A stretch of DNA of 64,000 nt from Martinezella dioscoreae. GTDB lineage: Bacteria; Pseudomonadota; Alphaproteobacteria; Rhizobiales; Rhizobiaceae. The first letter of the stretch is position 1; each line of letters opens with the position of its first letter. Under the pieces are notes generated by a model. The model saw only the letters and a list, made by a program, of their open reading frames with translations, was not told the origin of the DNA and did not search any database. The translations under genes and the position numbers were made by a program. Below are positions 44,508 through 54,297 of the stretch, piece by piece. Location of the stretch: positions 682,001-746,000 of the forward strand of contig NZ_BLAJ01000003.1 in assembly GCF_009176305.1 (NCBI RefSeq), given 5' to 3'.

Positions 44508-45034
44508 GAGGGGTCCTTCGACTTCGATGTATTCGGGTCGGATGCGCTGGCGATGATATTGGTGATCATGGCCGCCTTCTTCGCATCCATTTCCGCCAGG
44601 ATCAGGCTCGACTGGCGCGCAGAAAGCTTCATGATGATGGCTGCGGCAGTTACGGTCCTGACATCGTTGAGGCTTGCCGCTGCGGCATCCGGCTTCATGT
44701 TCTTGTAGATATCGACCAGGCCGAGATCGGCCGTCTTGAGGAAGTCGTCGCGCTTTTTCAGCCAATCCTCATATTCGGCCTTGCGCTTGTCCATGGTGGC
44801 AATGCGCTGATCGACATCCGCCTGCAGCTTTTCCAATTCCTGCTTTTGCAGCAGATAGCGCTGGTCTCGAGCCGGATCGGCGATATTGGTGCAGAACTGG
44901 CGGATCTCGTCCTGGCTCGAAGCTGGATCGGCGACCGGCTTCGGCGCCTCTTGCGCCGCGGCCGTCGTCAGCGACAACAGCGCGGCGAGGCTGGCGGTGA
45001 TCAGCATTTTTCTGGCAATGGCGGTCGAGATCAT
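44504..45034 (-). CDS. motE: MotE, periplasmic chaperone for MotC
   Basis: 176 residues with an N-terminal signal sequence (MLITASLAALLSLTTAAA). A coiled coil (LLQKQELEKLQADVDQRIAT) leads to a small helical domain (SLNDVRTVTAAAIIMKLSAR, then SSLILAEMDAKKAAMITNII) like the MgtE N-terminal fold. In S. meliloti MotE is a dedicated chaperone needed for MotC stability. It overlaps both flgI and flgH by ATGA. Confidence 0.88.
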   Translation of the reverse strand: MISTAIARKMLITASLAALLSLTTAAAQEAPKPVADPASSQDEIRQFCTNIADPARDQRYLLQKQELEKLQADVDQRIATMDKRKAEYEDWLKKRDDFLKTADLGLVDIYKNMKPDAAAASLNDVRTVTAAAIIMKLSARQSSLILAEMDAKKAAMITNIIASASDPNTSKSKDPS

Positions 45035-46149
45035 TGCAATACGAGCTCCGCTTGCAGGGCGCCGGCCGACTTGATGCCTTGCAGGATGGCGATGATGCCG
45101 TCCGGCTTGACGCCGATATTGTTGAGGCCGGAGACCAGCGTCTTCAGATCAGGCCCTTCCAGCACGGCCACGCGGCCGCCGCTCTTGGTGGCAGTGATAT
45201 CGGTCTGATCCTGGATCGCCGTCTGGCCGTCCGAGAAGGGTTCCGGCTGGATCACCTGCGGGTTCTCGCTCACCTGCACGGTCAGCGTTCCGTAGCTGAC
45301 GGCGACCGGCGAGACGCGGACATCGGCACCAATGACGATCGTTCCGGTGCGCTCGTTGATGACGACCTTGGCCGGCGTATCGGTCTGAACGTTGAGATTT
45401 TCGATGTCGGCCATCAGCCGCGTCAGATCCGCCATCTTCGGCTTGGCGATCGTCACCTCCTGTGAATCCTTGGCTTCTGCGATCGGCGCACCGAAACGCG
45501 AGGTCGCCCAGGTATTGACCGTATCGGCGATGCGAATCGAGGTGGAGAAGTCCGGATTGCGCAGTTGCAGGACCAGGTTAACGGAATCCTTGAAGCGCGA
45601 CGGCAGTTCGCGCTCGATGATGGCGCCGCCGGGCACGCGGCCAGCCGTCGTGACACCTTCGGTCACCGTGGCGGCGGCGCCCTGCGCCTGGAAACCGGAT
45701 ACGATGACCGAGCCCTGCGCCACGGCATAGATCTGCCCGTCGGCGCCGCTCAGAGAAGTCATGATCAGCGTGCCGCCGCGCAGCGACGTCGCATCGCCGA
45801 GCGAGCTGACCGTCACGTCGATGCGACTGCCCGGGCTTGCAAAGGGCGGCAGGTTCGCCGTCACCATGACGGCGGCGGTGTTCTTGGCGGCAGACTGGCC
45901 ACCCTGCGTCGAGATGCCGAGGTTCTGCAGCATCGCGCGCATAGACTGTTCGGTGAATGGCGAGGAACGCAGACCGTCGCCGGTCCCCTGGAGACCGACG
46001 ATCAGGCCGTAGCCGATCAGCTGATTGTCGCGGCCGGATTGCAGCGAGGCAATATCCTTGATGCGCGATTGCATCGCGAGAGCCGGATCGGCCGCGATCA
46101 GGCTCGGCAATGCGAACAGGATTGCGAGTAGTTGACGAAGCCGTTTCAT
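45031..46149 (-). CDS. flgI: P-ring protein FlgI
   Basis: 372 residues, signal peptide (LLAILFALPSLIAADPALA) then the conserved start of mature FlgI (SRIKDIASLQSGRDNQLIGY, GLIVGLQGTGDGLRSSPFTE) and C-terminal GVKPDGIIAILQGIKSAGAL. It forms the periplasmic ring and needs FlgA. ATGA overlaps exist with flgA upstream and motE downstream. Confidence 0.97.
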   Translation of the reverse strand: MKRLRQLLAILFALPSLIAADPALAMQSRIKDIASLQSGRDNQLIGYGLIVGLQGTGDGLRSSPFTEQSMRAMLQNLGISTQGGQSAAKNTAAVMVTANLPPFASPGSRIDVTVSSLGDATSLRGGTLIMTSLSGADGQIYAVAQGSVIVSGFQAQGAAATVTEGVTTAGRVPGGAIIERELPSRFKDSVNLVLQLRNPDFSTSIRIADTVNTWATSRFGAPIAEAKDSQEVTIAKPKMADLTRLMADIENLNVQTDTPAKVVINERTGTIVIGADVRVSPVAVSYGTLTVQVSENPQVIQPEPFSDGQTAIQDQTDITATKSGGRVAVLEGPDLKTLVSGLNNIGVKPDGIIAILQGIKSAGALQAELVLQ

Positions 46150-46646
46150 TTCGCGACCACGCGGATCGTACCGTTTTGCAGGACCGTGCCGTTGACGATG
46201 ATGCCGGAGTCCATGTTGCGGGCGCGGACGTTATCGCCGACGGCGCCATCATCCAGCGGCGTGCCGGCCGCCGTGATCGTCATGGTACCCATGCTCATCA
46301 CCAGACGGACATTGGAGCCGCGCGTTACCGCATAGGGCTGGCGCAGCGCGGAGATGGAAATCGTGCGGCCGGGAAGAAGCGTGCGCTTCGACACCAGACC
46401 GGTGACCTCGCGGAGCCGCTTGGCATAGTCGCCGCTCAGGTTTGGATTGGTGACCTCGACCTCCTCGAGCTGGCCGCTGCTGATGATATCGCCCGGATAG
46501 ATCGTCTCGGTCGGCACCACGGCAGTTCCGAGGCTGGAGCCGTCGGCACTCATTGCGCCGGCCGGCGCAGCCGACGCGAATACGACGGAGAGGCTCGCTG
46601 CGGCGAACCATGCCATTGCCAAGCTTTTCATCCGGCGAAACCTCAT
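46146..46646 (-). CDS. flgA: P-ring assembly chaperone FlgA
   Basis: 166 residues with a signal peptide (MAWFAAASLSVVFASAAPAG) and the SAF-like domain of FlgA (ETIYPGDIISSGQLEEVEVT, VSKRTLLPGRTISISALRQP, GIIVNGTVLQNGTIRVVAK). ATG 46646 or ATG 46631 may start translation; GAGG nine bases before the second slightly favours it. It is 19 bases after flgG. Confidence 0.94.
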   Translation of the reverse strand: MRFRRMKSLAMAWFAAASLSVVFASAAPAGAMSADGSSLGTAVVPTETIYPGDIISSGQLEEVEVTNPNLSGDYAKRLREVTGLVSKRTLLPGRTISISALRQPYAVTRGSNVRLVMSMGTMTITAAGTPLDDGAVGDNVRARNMDSGIIVNGTVLQNGTIRVVAK

Positions 46647-46665
46647 GTTCGGCCCGTCCCTCTTG

Positions 46666-47454
46666 CTACTTCAGGTTCTTGCTGACGATCTGCGCCATTT
46701 CGTCGGCCGTCGTAATGACCTTCGAATTCATCTCGTAGGCGCGTTGCGCAGTGATCAGATCGGTGATTTCCTTGACCGGATCGACATTCGACGATTCCAG
46801 ATAGTTTTGCTTCAGATAGGCAAAGCCGTTCTGGTTCGGATCGGAGACGACGGGATCGCCGGAGGCAGGCGTCTGCGTAAAGAGGTTACTGCCCATCGGC
46901 TGCAGGCCGGCTTCATTGACGAAATTGGCGATCTGCAGCTGGCCGAGTACAGTCGGCGTGGTCGCCGTGCCGATGATCGCCGACACCTGGCCGGATTGGC
47001 TGATGGTGAGGCTGCTGGCATTGTTCGGGATCGTGATGCCAGGCTCCAATACGTTGCCATCGGGGGTGACGATCTGGCCGGTGTCGCTCTTGTTGAAGGA
47101 GCCGGCGCGGGTATATGCGGTCGTGCCGTCGGGCATCTGGATCTGGAACCAGCCGCGACCGACGAGGGCTACGTCGAGCTCGTTCTGGGTCTGCGACAGC
47201 TCGCCCTGCACCTGGATGTTGCGCACGGCTACGGTCTGAACGCCAAGGCCGATGTTAGCGCCTTCCGGCACGACTGCCTGGTTCGGCCTGTTGGCGATGC
47301 CCTTGGCGCGCTCGGTTTGGTAGAGAAGGTCGGAAAACTCGGCGCGCGAGCGCTTGTAACCCGTCGTATTGATGTTCGCGATGTTGTTCGCGATCACTTC
47401 GAGATTGGTCTGCTGGGCGTCCATGCCCGTCGCGGCAATTGCGAGCGCTCTCAT
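46666..47454 (-). CDS. flgG: distal rod protein FlgG
   Basis: 262 residues from ATG 47454 ([17 protein letters not shown]) with AAGGA upstream. Rod signatures: [20 protein letters not shown] and, at the C terminus, [20 protein letters not shown]. It lies 97 bases after fliE in the operon. It is of standard FlgG length, which argues against it being FlgE (usually above 400 residues). Confidence 0.97.
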   Translation of the reverse strand: MRALAIAATGMDAQQTNLEVIANNIANINTTGYKRSRAEFSDLLYQTERAKGIANRPNQAVVPEGANIGLGVQTVAVRNIQVQGELSQTQNELDVALVGRGWFQIQMPDGTTAYTRAGSFNKSDTGQIVTPDGNVLEPGITIPNNASSLTISQSGQVSAIIGTATTPTVLGQLQIANFVNEAGLQPMGSNLFTQTPASGDPVVSDPNQNGFAYLKQNYLESSNVDPVKEITDLITAQRAYEMNSKVITTADEMAQIVSKNLK

Positions 47455-47551
47455 GCTTTCGTCCTTCGAGCCAGGGCGGAACCTTCGAAACCGCGAAGCG
47501 GCCTGCGAACAACTCACGCCAAATCAATTAATTAGAGCGGGAAACCCCGCG

Positions 47552-47902
47552 CTAGATCTGCATCTTCGTAATATCGAGGAACGCCGAGACCACCTTGTCG
47601 CGCAGTGCGATCGCGGTCTGCAGGGTCTGATCGGCCTGCATGACCTTGTCGACGACTTCGCGGGTACTCATCGTGCCCTTGATGCCGGCGAAGGAGGCGT
47701 TTTCGGCGTCCTTCAGCGAGTTGATGGAATCCTTCGCGACATTCGACATGACCGACGCGAAGCTCATTCCGGCATCCGCGCCCGCAGCGACGGCCGGCGA
47801 GGCATTCAGGGCGCTGGAAGCGGCGGAGGTCAGATCCGTGGCGATGCTGCCGAGGCCGCGGGTCGCCGAAAGAGAGGCTACATTCTTAACCGAGTCGATC
47901 AT
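47552..47902 (-). CDS. fliE: basal-body adaptor FliE
   Basis: 116 residues. The C-terminal helix ([38 protein letters not shown]) is diagnostic for FliE, which joins the MS ring to the rod. It overlaps flgC by ATGA. Confidence 0.95.
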   Translation of the reverse strand: MIDSVKNVASLSATRGLGSIATDLTSAASSALNASPAVAAGADAGMSFASVMSNVAKDSINSLKDAENASFAGIKGTMSTREVVDKVMQADQTLQTAIALRDKVVSAFLDITKMQI

Positions 47903-48315
47903 TGGTTCTTCAGCAAATCAATAGTGGAGGAAATGAGATCACGGGCCTGTCTGACCGTCTGCAGATTGGCCTCGTAGGAACGGTTGGCCTCCCGCATATC
48001 GGCCATCTCGACGAGAATGTTGACGTTGGGCATCTTGACGTAGCCCTTCTGGTCGGCGGCCGGATTACTGGGATCGTATTCTTCGACGAATTTGCCCGTG
48101 TCCTCGCCGAGCTTCTTGACGCCGACCGTGGTGACGCCGTTGGCGCGATCCATCTCGGCGCCGAAGGTCACGGTCTTGCGCCGATAGGGATCGGCACCCG
48201 GCGTATCGCCCGTCGAACGGGCGTTGGCGATATTTTCGGAGACAATGCGCAGACGAGTCGATTGAGCCTCCAGGCCGGAGCCCGCAATCTTCAATGCGGC
48301 TGATAAAGGGTCCAT
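47899..48315 (-). CDS. flgC: proximal rod protein FlgC
   Basis: 138 residues, N terminus [40 protein letters not shown] and C terminus [20 protein letters not shown] typical of FlgC. It starts 16 bases after flgB and overlaps fliE by four bases. Confidence 0.96.
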   Translation of the reverse strand: MDPLSAALKIAGSGLEAQSTRLRIVSENIANARSTGDTPGADPYRRKTVTFGAEMDRANGVTTVGVKKLGEDTGKFVEEYDPSNPAADQKGYVKMPNVNILVEMADMREANRSYEANLQTVRQARDLISSTIDLLKNQ

Positions 48316-48331
48316 GACATCTTCACTTCAT

Positions 48332-48724
48332 CTATTGTTTTACGGTCATCAACATCATGCGATGAAAGGAGCCGACGAGAGCGGTGTTCAAGCTGTACTG
48401 GCGCTTGATTTCACCGGCCTTGGCGAGCTCGTCTTCCAGGCCGACGGTGTTACCCGACTCCTGGACACCAATTTCCTGATTGAGCGGCGCTTCCTCCACG
48501 TTGACGTTGCCGCTCGTGCTGAATTCGCTGCCCGAAAGATGCGCGGGATTGGTCCGGACCATACCAACGTTCTGGTTGTCCAGAACGGCCTGGAACGGCG
48601 TGACATCCTTGGCGTGAAACTTCGGCGTATTGGCATTGGCGATATTGCCGGCAACAACCTGCTGACGTACCTGGAGCCACTCGGCTTGCCGCGAGGCCAG
48701 GTCAAAGAGCTGAATGGGTTGCAT
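48332..48724 (-). CDS. flgB: proximal rod protein FlgB
   Basis: 130 residues from ATG 48724 (MQPIQLFDLASRQAEW), with CGGAGAAG upstream; 55 open codons before are rejected. The motif VVAGNIANANTPKFHAKDVT marks the rod family, and SEFSTSGNVNVEEAPLNQ matches FlgB. It is 119 bases after the preceding unknown gene. Confidence 0.95.
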   Translation of the reverse strand: MQPIQLFDLASRQAEWLQVRQQVVAGNIANANTPKFHAKDVTPFQAVLDNQNVGMVRTNPAHLSGSEFSTSGNVNVEEAPLNQEIGVQESGNTVGLEDELAKAGEIKRQYSLNTALVGSFHRMMLMTVKQ

Positions 48725-48843
48725 GGGCTTCTCTCCGTTCTTACACTGTGAATCTAGCGGGATAATCTTGCGTGGGACTTGCGAGAAATGCGTTCCTGTA
48801 AAGTCTTCGAAGTGCCTGAAATCCAGGCGATTCCGGCTTTTCC

Positions 48844-49410
48844 TCAATTGTTGCCGTAGACATCGCCCGTCGAGGTGACGATGACCCATTTTCCCTCTCG
48901 CTGTTCGATCGAGGCCAACCGGCTGTTGTCGGGCAAAAGCGATCCGACGCGCACGACATACATGCCGGTGTCGTCCTCGATCAGCGCGCGGCCATTGGCG
49001 ACATGCAGCAGCTGGAAGGCGGACTTGCCGGGGAACGGCTGCTGATCGGCCGGCGGCCCCTTGTCCTCCTCACGGCCGGCATTGCTGACCGTCGCCGTCG
49101 TCAGCGGATCGGGAATCAAATCTTTCGGCTCGGAGGGATTCTTGTTCACCATGGCGAGCGGCGACACGCTGACGATGGTGCGGCCAGGCCAGTTCGGAAG
49201 ATCGCGGGTGCGATCGCCTTCGGCCACCTGAATGCCGAACTTGTCCGGGTTCAGAAAGACGTACCAGGGGAAGAAGGCAGAGGCACCGGCAAGCGCCAGT
49301 CCAGTAAAGGCCAGAGCCTTGTCCGTAACGGTTCGCCTTCTCGCCGATTTCGGCGGGGCGACCGGTTCGTCAGCGTCGGATTCTTTCACTTCTGGTCCCT
49401 TTTTAGGCAT
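48844..49410 (-). CDS. conserved membrane-anchored protein between fliI and flgB
   Basis: 188 residues from ATG 49410 (MPKKGPEVKESDADEP). A cytoplasmic, charged N-terminal arm is followed by one hydrophobic helix (ALAFTGLALAGASAFFPWYV, about 30-50) and a periplasmic part with a strand-rich C terminus (VANGRALIEDDTGMYVVRVG; LPDNSRLASIEQREGKWVIV). The end resembles short SH3/PDZ-like 'set-point' modules seen in secretion proteins, but no family can be named. An unknown gene holds the same position in other rhizobial flagellar clusters. Its role in rod or export assembly is inferred. Confidence 0.8.
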   Translation of the reverse strand: MPKKGPEVKESDADEPVAPPKSARRRTVTDKALAFTGLALAGASAFFPWYVFLNPDKFGIQVAEGDRTRDLPNWPGRTIVSVSPLAMVNKNPSEPKDLIPDPLTTATVSNAGREEDKGPPADQQPFPGKSAFQLLHVANGRALIEDDTGMYVVRVGSLLPDNSRLASIEQREGKWVIVTSTGDVYGNN

Positions 49411-49474
49411 GACATTCGGCGATATCCGGCAGACTGCGGACAAGGAGAAATCGAGGTAGTGCTGTGCCCGACCA

Positions 49475-50860
49475 TCACTTGGCTCTGGCGGGGACACCGC
49501 TCGAAGCGTTTCTGAGAGCCGTCGCAAGATCGGTGAAGGCATCCGCCGACGGCTCTTCGCCCGGGGTCTGCTTCAGTATGTCGTAGATGATCGGCACCTG
49601 ACGCACGGCGATGTCGAGATCGGCGTCGCTGCCCTGGCGATAGCCGCCGATCAGGCGCAGATCGCGCGTTTCCTCGTAGCGGTGCACCAGCGCCTTCAGG
49701 CGCGACACAAGCTTTTCCTGGTCGGAAGTCCAGGCCTTGCGGGCAAGACGCGATACGGATGCCAATGGATCGATCGGCGGATAGCGCCCCTCTTCGGCAA
49801 GGCTGCGCTGCAGGACGATGTGACCGTCGAGAATGCCACGGGTGGAATCGGCGATCGGATCGTTGTGGTTGTCGCCATCGACGAGAATGGAGATGATCGC
49901 GGTGATGGTGCCGGTGCCTTCCGGTCCGGGGCCTGCCCGCTCGAGAAGGCGCGGCAATTCGGTGAAGACGGACGCTGGATATCCGCGTGCGATCGGCGGC
50001 TCGCCGGAGGCAGTCGCCACTTCGCGGATGGCATGGGCGAAACGGGTGACGCTGTCGACGATCAGGAGAACGTTGTCGCCCTTGTCGCGGAAATGTTCGG
50101 CGATTGTGATGGCCGAAAGCGGCGCCATCTTGCGCAGCATCGGGCTCTCGTCGCTGGTCGCAACGACGGCGACCGACTTCTGCATGTGGGAACCGAGCGT
50201 ATCCTCGATGAACTCACGCACTTCGCGGCCGCGTTCGCCGACGAGCGCAATCACCACCTTGTCGAAGGCTTCGGCCCTCGCCAGCATCGACAGCAGCGTC
50301 GACTTGCCGACGCCGGAGCCGGCAAAGATGCCGAGGCGTTGTCCCAGGCAGAGCGGCGAGAAGATATCGATGGCACGCACGCCGGTCTTGAAACCGGTTT
50401 CGACGCGCTTGCGCGTCATCGACGGCGGAGCCGTATTTGAGATTGGGCGTGCTTCCAGACCCGCTGTCAGCGGCCCCAGCCCATCGATCGGCTCGCCGAG
50501 CGAGTTGATCGTGCGGCCGCACCAGCTGTCATCGGGTGCGATACGGAAGGCGCCCTTGCGGATGATGGTATCCTGGATGCCGATCGGCTCGCCGGGTTCG
50601 ATCGGACAGACATAGGTGAGATCCGGTTCGACGCGGACGACCTCGCCGAGGTGGATGCCCGTCTGCGACCGATGCGCAACGAAATCGCCGAGACGCACCT
50701 GCCTGGAAAGGCCGGCAACCGTATAGTGTCCGGCAGCGATGGTGCGCACATGACCACCATGGGCCACGGCATTCTCCGCCATCGCATATTGGCCCGTCAG
50801 AAGGGCCATATGCGAAAGCTTCGGCGATATTGCGCCCTCCGGCAACCGATCCTCGACCAT
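49475..50860 (-). CDS. fliI: flagellar export ATPase FliI
   Basis: 461 residues of the F1-beta-like type III export ATPase family. Walker A GIFAGSGVGKSTLLSML, the FliI hallmark ALVGERGREVREFIED, Walker B DNVLLIVDSVTRFAHAIREV and GYPASVFTELPRLLERAGPG are intact. ATG 50860 has GAGGG upstream; ATG 50809 is an alternative. It is 12 bases after flgF, and its regulators fliH-like and fliJ-like lie in other operons. Confidence 0.97.
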   Translation of the reverse strand: MVEDRLPEGAISPKLSHMALLTGQYAMAENAVAHGGHVRTIAAGHYTVAGLSRQVRLGDFVAHRSQTGIHLGEVVRVEPDLTYVCPIEPGEPIGIQDTIIRKGAFRIAPDDSWCGRTINSLGEPIDGLGPLTAGLEARPISNTAPPSMTRKRVETGFKTGVRAIDIFSPLCLGQRLGIFAGSGVGKSTLLSMLARAEAFDKVVIALVGERGREVREFIEDTLGSHMQKSVAVVATSDESPMLRKMAPLSAITIAEHFRDKGDNVLLIVDSVTRFAHAIREVATASGEPPIARGYPASVFTELPRLLERAGPGPEGTGTITAIISILVDGDNHNDPIADSTRGILDGHIVLQRSLAEEGRYPPIDPLASVSRLARKAWTSDQEKLVSRLKALVHRYEETRDLRLIGGYRQGSDADLDIAVRQVPIIYDILKQTPGEEPSADAFTDLATALRNASSGVPARAK

Positions 50861-50872
50861 GACAAGCCCTCT

Positions 50873-51607
50873 TTACTGGCTGCCGCCGAGGGTCTTGATG
50901 GCATCGGTGAGCGTGCCTTCACTGCTGCTGGTGAGCGTGCTGATATTGTCGAAGGCGCGGCTGACCTCGATCAGATTGGTCATTTCCCGCATGCCGTTGA
51001 CGTTGGAATTTTCGAGATAGCCCTGGGCGATGCCGATGTTTGAGCGGTCGATGACAGCCTGTGGGGTATCGGTCGGCAGGATGCCGCTGTTTTCATAGCG
51101 CAGGAAGCCCTTGCTGACATCGGCACTATAGAGACCGATCTGGCCCATGCTGCGGCCGTTCTGCATGATGGTCCCGTTCGACGCGACACTCGGCGGACCA
51201 CCGGCGGGGTCGAGCTGGATCGGCGCACCGCCAGGATCGAGGACCGGGAAGCCGCGCGTCGAAACCAGCGCGCCGCTTTCAGTCATGGTGAAGCGGCCGT
51301 CGCGTGTCAGCACCAGGCCGGCCGGCGTGTTCATGCCGAAATAGGCATCACCCTTGACAGCGAAATCAAAGAGATTGCCGGTGTTCTGAAGTTCGCCATT
51401 GTCAGTGGAGAGATAGTCGTTGCCTTGCGAGACGAAGGCGACCTTGGCGTTGAGCTTGTTTTGCGTATTGCTGAGGACCTGATCGAACTTGACCTCGGTA
51501 CCGCGGAAGCCCGTCGTATTCACGTTGGCCAAATTGTCGGCGATCGTCGTCAGACGCCGCTCGAGCGCCATCTGGGACGACAGCGCGACATAAATACCAG
51601 ACTGCAT
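50873..51607 (-). CDS. flgF: proximal rod protein FlgF
   Basis: 244 residues from ATG 51607 with GGAGGG eight bases upstream. Rod motif TIADNLANVNTTGFRGTEVK and C terminus YLENSNVNGMREMTNLIEVS. It is the first gene of the long flgF-to-fliP operon, divergent from motA; the 223-base spacer 51608-51830 must hold both promoters, where I see no clear site. Confidence 0.95.
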   Translation of the reverse strand: MQSGIYVALSSQMALERRLTTIADNLANVNTTGFRGTEVKFDQVLSNTQNKLNAKVAFVSQGNDYLSTDNGELQNTGNLFDFAVKGDAYFGMNTPAGLVLTRDGRFTMTESGALVSTRGFPVLDPGGAPIQLDPAGGPPSVASNGTIMQNGRSMGQIGLYSADVSKGFLRYENSGILPTDTPQAVIDRSNIGIAQGYLENSNVNGMREMTNLIEVSRAFDNISTLTSSSEGTLTDAIKTLGGSQ

Positions 51608-51830
51608 TTTCAACGCCCTCCGGACATTGGAGAATAACGGGAAAGGAAACGCCGCCGGCGCTCCTACATTTCGTTAGCGGGGCATGGATGCCCTTACCCG
51701 TCATCCTGCAGGGCTTGGCTTGTGCGAAGCTGACAAGGCAAAAAGGATGTTCGGAGACCCATCGAACAGCCTCACGCAAGGCAGGTCCCCTAGTTCATCG
51801 TATGAAGCAACGTTCAGGTGTGGACCGACG

Positions 51831-52703
51831 ATGAATATTATTATCGGATTTGTAGTGACCTGCGGCTGCATCATAGGCAGCTTCATGGCTATGGGCGGAG
51901 ACGTAGGCGCGCTGTTCCAGCCCTTCGAATTTGTCATTATCGCAGGCGCCGGTCTCGGCGGCTTCATCATGGCCAATCCGATGAAGGTGGTGAAGGATTC
52001 GGGCAAGGCGCTCGGAGAGGCCTTCCGTCATGCGGTTCCCAAGGAGCGCGACTACCTCGACACGCTCGGCGTGCTCTATGCCCTGATGCGCGATCTGCGC
52101 ACCAAGTCGCGCAACGAGATCGAAGCCCATATCGACAATCCCGACGAATCGACGATCTTCAAGGCCGCTCCGACGGTTCTGAAGAACAAGGATCTGACCG
52201 CCTTCATCTGCGATTATGTCCGCCTCATCATCATCGGCAACGCCCGCTCGCACGAGATCGAGGCGCTGATGGACGAAGAGCTCGACACGATGCAGCACGA
52301 CAAGATGAAGCCCTATCATTCGATCACGATCATGGGCGATTCCTTCCCGGCGATCGGTATCGTCGCCGCCGTTCTCGGCGTCATCAAGGCGATGAGCCAC
52401 ATCAACGAATCACCGGAAGTGCTCGGCCACCTCATCGGCTCGGCGCTGGTCGGCACCTTCCTCGGCATCATCCTGTCCTATTCCGTTTGCGCACCGCTGG
52501 TTTCCCAGATCAAGGTCGTGCGCAACAAGCAGCATCGCCTCTACGTCATCGTGAAGCAGACGCTGCTTGCCTACATGAACGGATCGGTGCCGCAGGTCGC
52601 ACTCGAATACGGCCGCAAGACCATCTCCTCCTATGAGCGCCCCTCGATCGACGCCGTCGAGCAGGAAATGATGAACCCCGGCGGTGAAAGCAAGGCAGCC
52701 TGA
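51831..52703 (+). CDS. motA: flagellar motor stator protein MotA
   Basis: 290 residues from ATG 51831 ([20 protein letters not shown]). Four membrane segments, with the MotA block [40 protein letters not shown] and [20 protein letters not shown]. The cytoplasmic loop with charged residues for FliG contact lies at about 60-160. It forms the proton channel with MotB, encoded 20 kb away. It is the first gene of motA-fliM-fliN-fliG-flhB; fliM starts five bases later. Confidence 0.97.
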   Translation: MNIIIGFVVTCGCIIGSFMAMGGDVGALFQPFEFVIIAGAGLGGFIMANPMKVVKDSGKALGEAFRHAVPKERDYLDTLGVLYALMRDLRTKSRNEIEAHIDNPDESTIFKAAPTVLKNKDLTAFICDYVRLIIIGNARSHEIEALMDEELDTMQHDKMKPYHSITIMGDSFPAIGIVAAVLGVIKAMSHINESPEVLGHLIGSALVGTFLGIILSYSVCAPLVSQIKVVRNKQHRLYVIVKQTLLAYMNGSVPQVALEYGRKTISSYERPSIDAVEQEMMNPGGESKAA

Positions 52704-52708
52704 CGATC

Positions 52709-53653
52709 ATGAGCCAGCAATCCGCGCATAGGGCACAGACGATGGACCGCACCCTTTTTGCCAAGCTCACAGGCAATCTCGGCGATCAGGCGACGCTTGC
52801 GAAACTCGGCACCGCCTTCGCCCAGGTCTATGCCGAATTCCTGCCCGACATCATCAAGACCGAGACAGGCCTGGATATCAACGTCGCCTATGACGGCTGC
52901 CAGTCCGGCTCGATGAACGAGCTGATCGCCAAGCTGGGCGGCAACCACGCACTGGTCAACGGTTCGCTGCGCAACTGGGCCCCGAACTTCATTCTCGGCT
53001 GCGGCGCCGGCTTCATCATGACGCTGATGGAGCATATGCTTGGCGCGCGCGCCGAAGATATGGAAGCGCCGGTCGCGCGCCCGCTTTCGGTGATCGAACT
53101 CGATCTTTCCGTCATGGTGTTCGAAAAGATCGCCAAAGTGCTTCGCTCGGCGGTGAATGCTGCCGGCGGTTTCGAGCCCTACCTCGATCCGCCCTACAAT
53201 ATCGAGGATCGCCCGGTTGCCATCGGTGACAACGGTAACGACTTTGCCGCTGCGATCACGATGACGATCTCGCTCGGCAAATCGATTTCCCATATCGTCA
53301 TCATCATACCGCAACGGGATCTGCTGCGCACCGTCGTCAGCACGCCTCGCGCCAAGAACCCGACCGCCGCTTCCCAGGCATGGTCGGAGCAGCTCAACGA
53401 GCAGGTCCGCCGCTCCCAGGTGACGCTTGAGGCGCGAATTCGGCTCGAATCGCTGACGCTCGACACCATTTCCAAGCTTGCGGTCGGCGATATCATTCCT
53501 TTCATGGACACGGGCGATGTCCGCGTCGAAGTCAGCGCCAACAGCAAAGACCTTTACATCTGCGAATTCGGCCGCTCTGGCGAAAATTATACGGTGCGCG
53601 TCAAGGACAACGTCAATTCCGACGACGAGCTTCTCAGACACTTGATGAATTGA
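52709..53653 (+). CDS. fliM: flagellar switch protein FliM
   Basis: 314 residues. The middle domain (about 30-225) and the C-terminal SpoA domain (LTLDTISKLAVGDIIPFMDT, about 245-310) identify FliM. The N terminus (MSQQSAHRAQTMDRTLFAKL) lacks the short SQDEIDALL-type peptide that binds CheY-P in enterobacteria, a difference from the classical protein. It is sandwiched between motA and fliN, as in other rhizobia. Confidence 0.9.
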   Translation: MSQQSAHRAQTMDRTLFAKLTGNLGDQATLAKLGTAFAQVYAEFLPDIIKTETGLDINVAYDGCQSGSMNELIAKLGGNHALVNGSLRNWAPNFILGCGAGFIMTLMEHMLGARAEDMEAPVARPLSVIELDLSVMVFEKIAKVLRSAVNAAGGFEPYLDPPYNIEDRPVAIGDNGNDFAAAITMTISLGKSISHIVIIIPQRDLLRTVVSTPRAKNPTAASQAWSEQLNEQVRRSQVTLEARIRLESLTLDTISKLAVGDIIPFMDTGDVRVEVSANSKDLYICEFGRSGENYTVRVKDNVNSDDELLRHLMN

Positions 53654-53716
53654 TCGGCTGGCGCGTGGCCCCGCACACGGCAGCTTGAGGCAAGTTTCAA
53701 CTGGAATAGTGATTTC

Positions 53717-54247
53717 ATGGCTACGAAGACGACACAGCAAAGCAGCGAGGAATCGCTGGAGATTTCAAACAGCGACGCCGCCTTGGATGAGGCCATCGAT
53801 GGTCTGCGCGGCGTCCTGAAGAAAGACAATGAAGGCGGTCTGCCCGATTTCGAGGCCGACGCATTCGGCGCGCAAACAGGCACGGATCTCTCCACCTTCG
53901 GCGATTTCGGGGACGACAACTCCGCTCCAGCCTTCGATGACGGCGAGTTCGGCGGCGTGTCTGCGGCACCGGCTGCCCCCGGCAGCGCGCTCACTGCGAA
54001 TATGGACCTGATCATGGATATCCCGATCGACGTCCAGATCGTGCTCGGCAGCAGCCGCATGCCGGTGTCCGGCCTGATGAACCTGGCCGAGGGCGCAATC
54101 ATCGCACTGGACAAGAAGATCGGCGAACCGGTCGAAATTACCGTGAACGGCCGCAAGATCGGCCGGGGCGAGATTACCGTTCTGGAACATGACGACACCA
54201 GATTCGGCATCAAGCTCACTGAAATTTATAACGCGAAGAAAAGCTGA
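53717..54247 (+). CDS. fliN: flagellar switch protein FliN
   Basis: 176 residues. The C-terminal SpoA domain ([40 protein letters not shown], about 97-172) is well conserved. The first 95 residues form an acidic, low-complexity arm ([20 protein letters not shown]) absent from the 137-residue E. coli protein. FliN builds the lower C ring with FliM. Confidence 0.95.
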   Translation: MATKTTQQSSEESLEISNSDAALDEAIDGLRGVLKKDNEGGLPDFEADAFGAQTGTDLSTFGDFGDDNSAPAFDDGEFGGVSAAPAAPGSALTANMDLIMDIPIDVQIVLGSSRMPVSGLMNLAEGAIIALDKKIGEPVEITVNGRKIGRGEITVLEHDDTRFGIKLTEIYNAKKS

Positions 54248-54297
54248 ACCCGGCTCAGGATGAGCCCACTCCCCCTGGCGGGACGGAGACGAAGACC

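Noticed and set aside
46666..47454. Reading flgG as the missing hook gene flgE
   Set aside because: Length of 262 residues, both termini and position after fliE are those of FlgG; FlgE is much longer.
50873..51607. Reading flgF as the missing hook gene flgE
   Set aside because: It is only 244 residues, starts like FlgF (MQSGIYVALSSQ) and sits before fliI, the standard flgF position.
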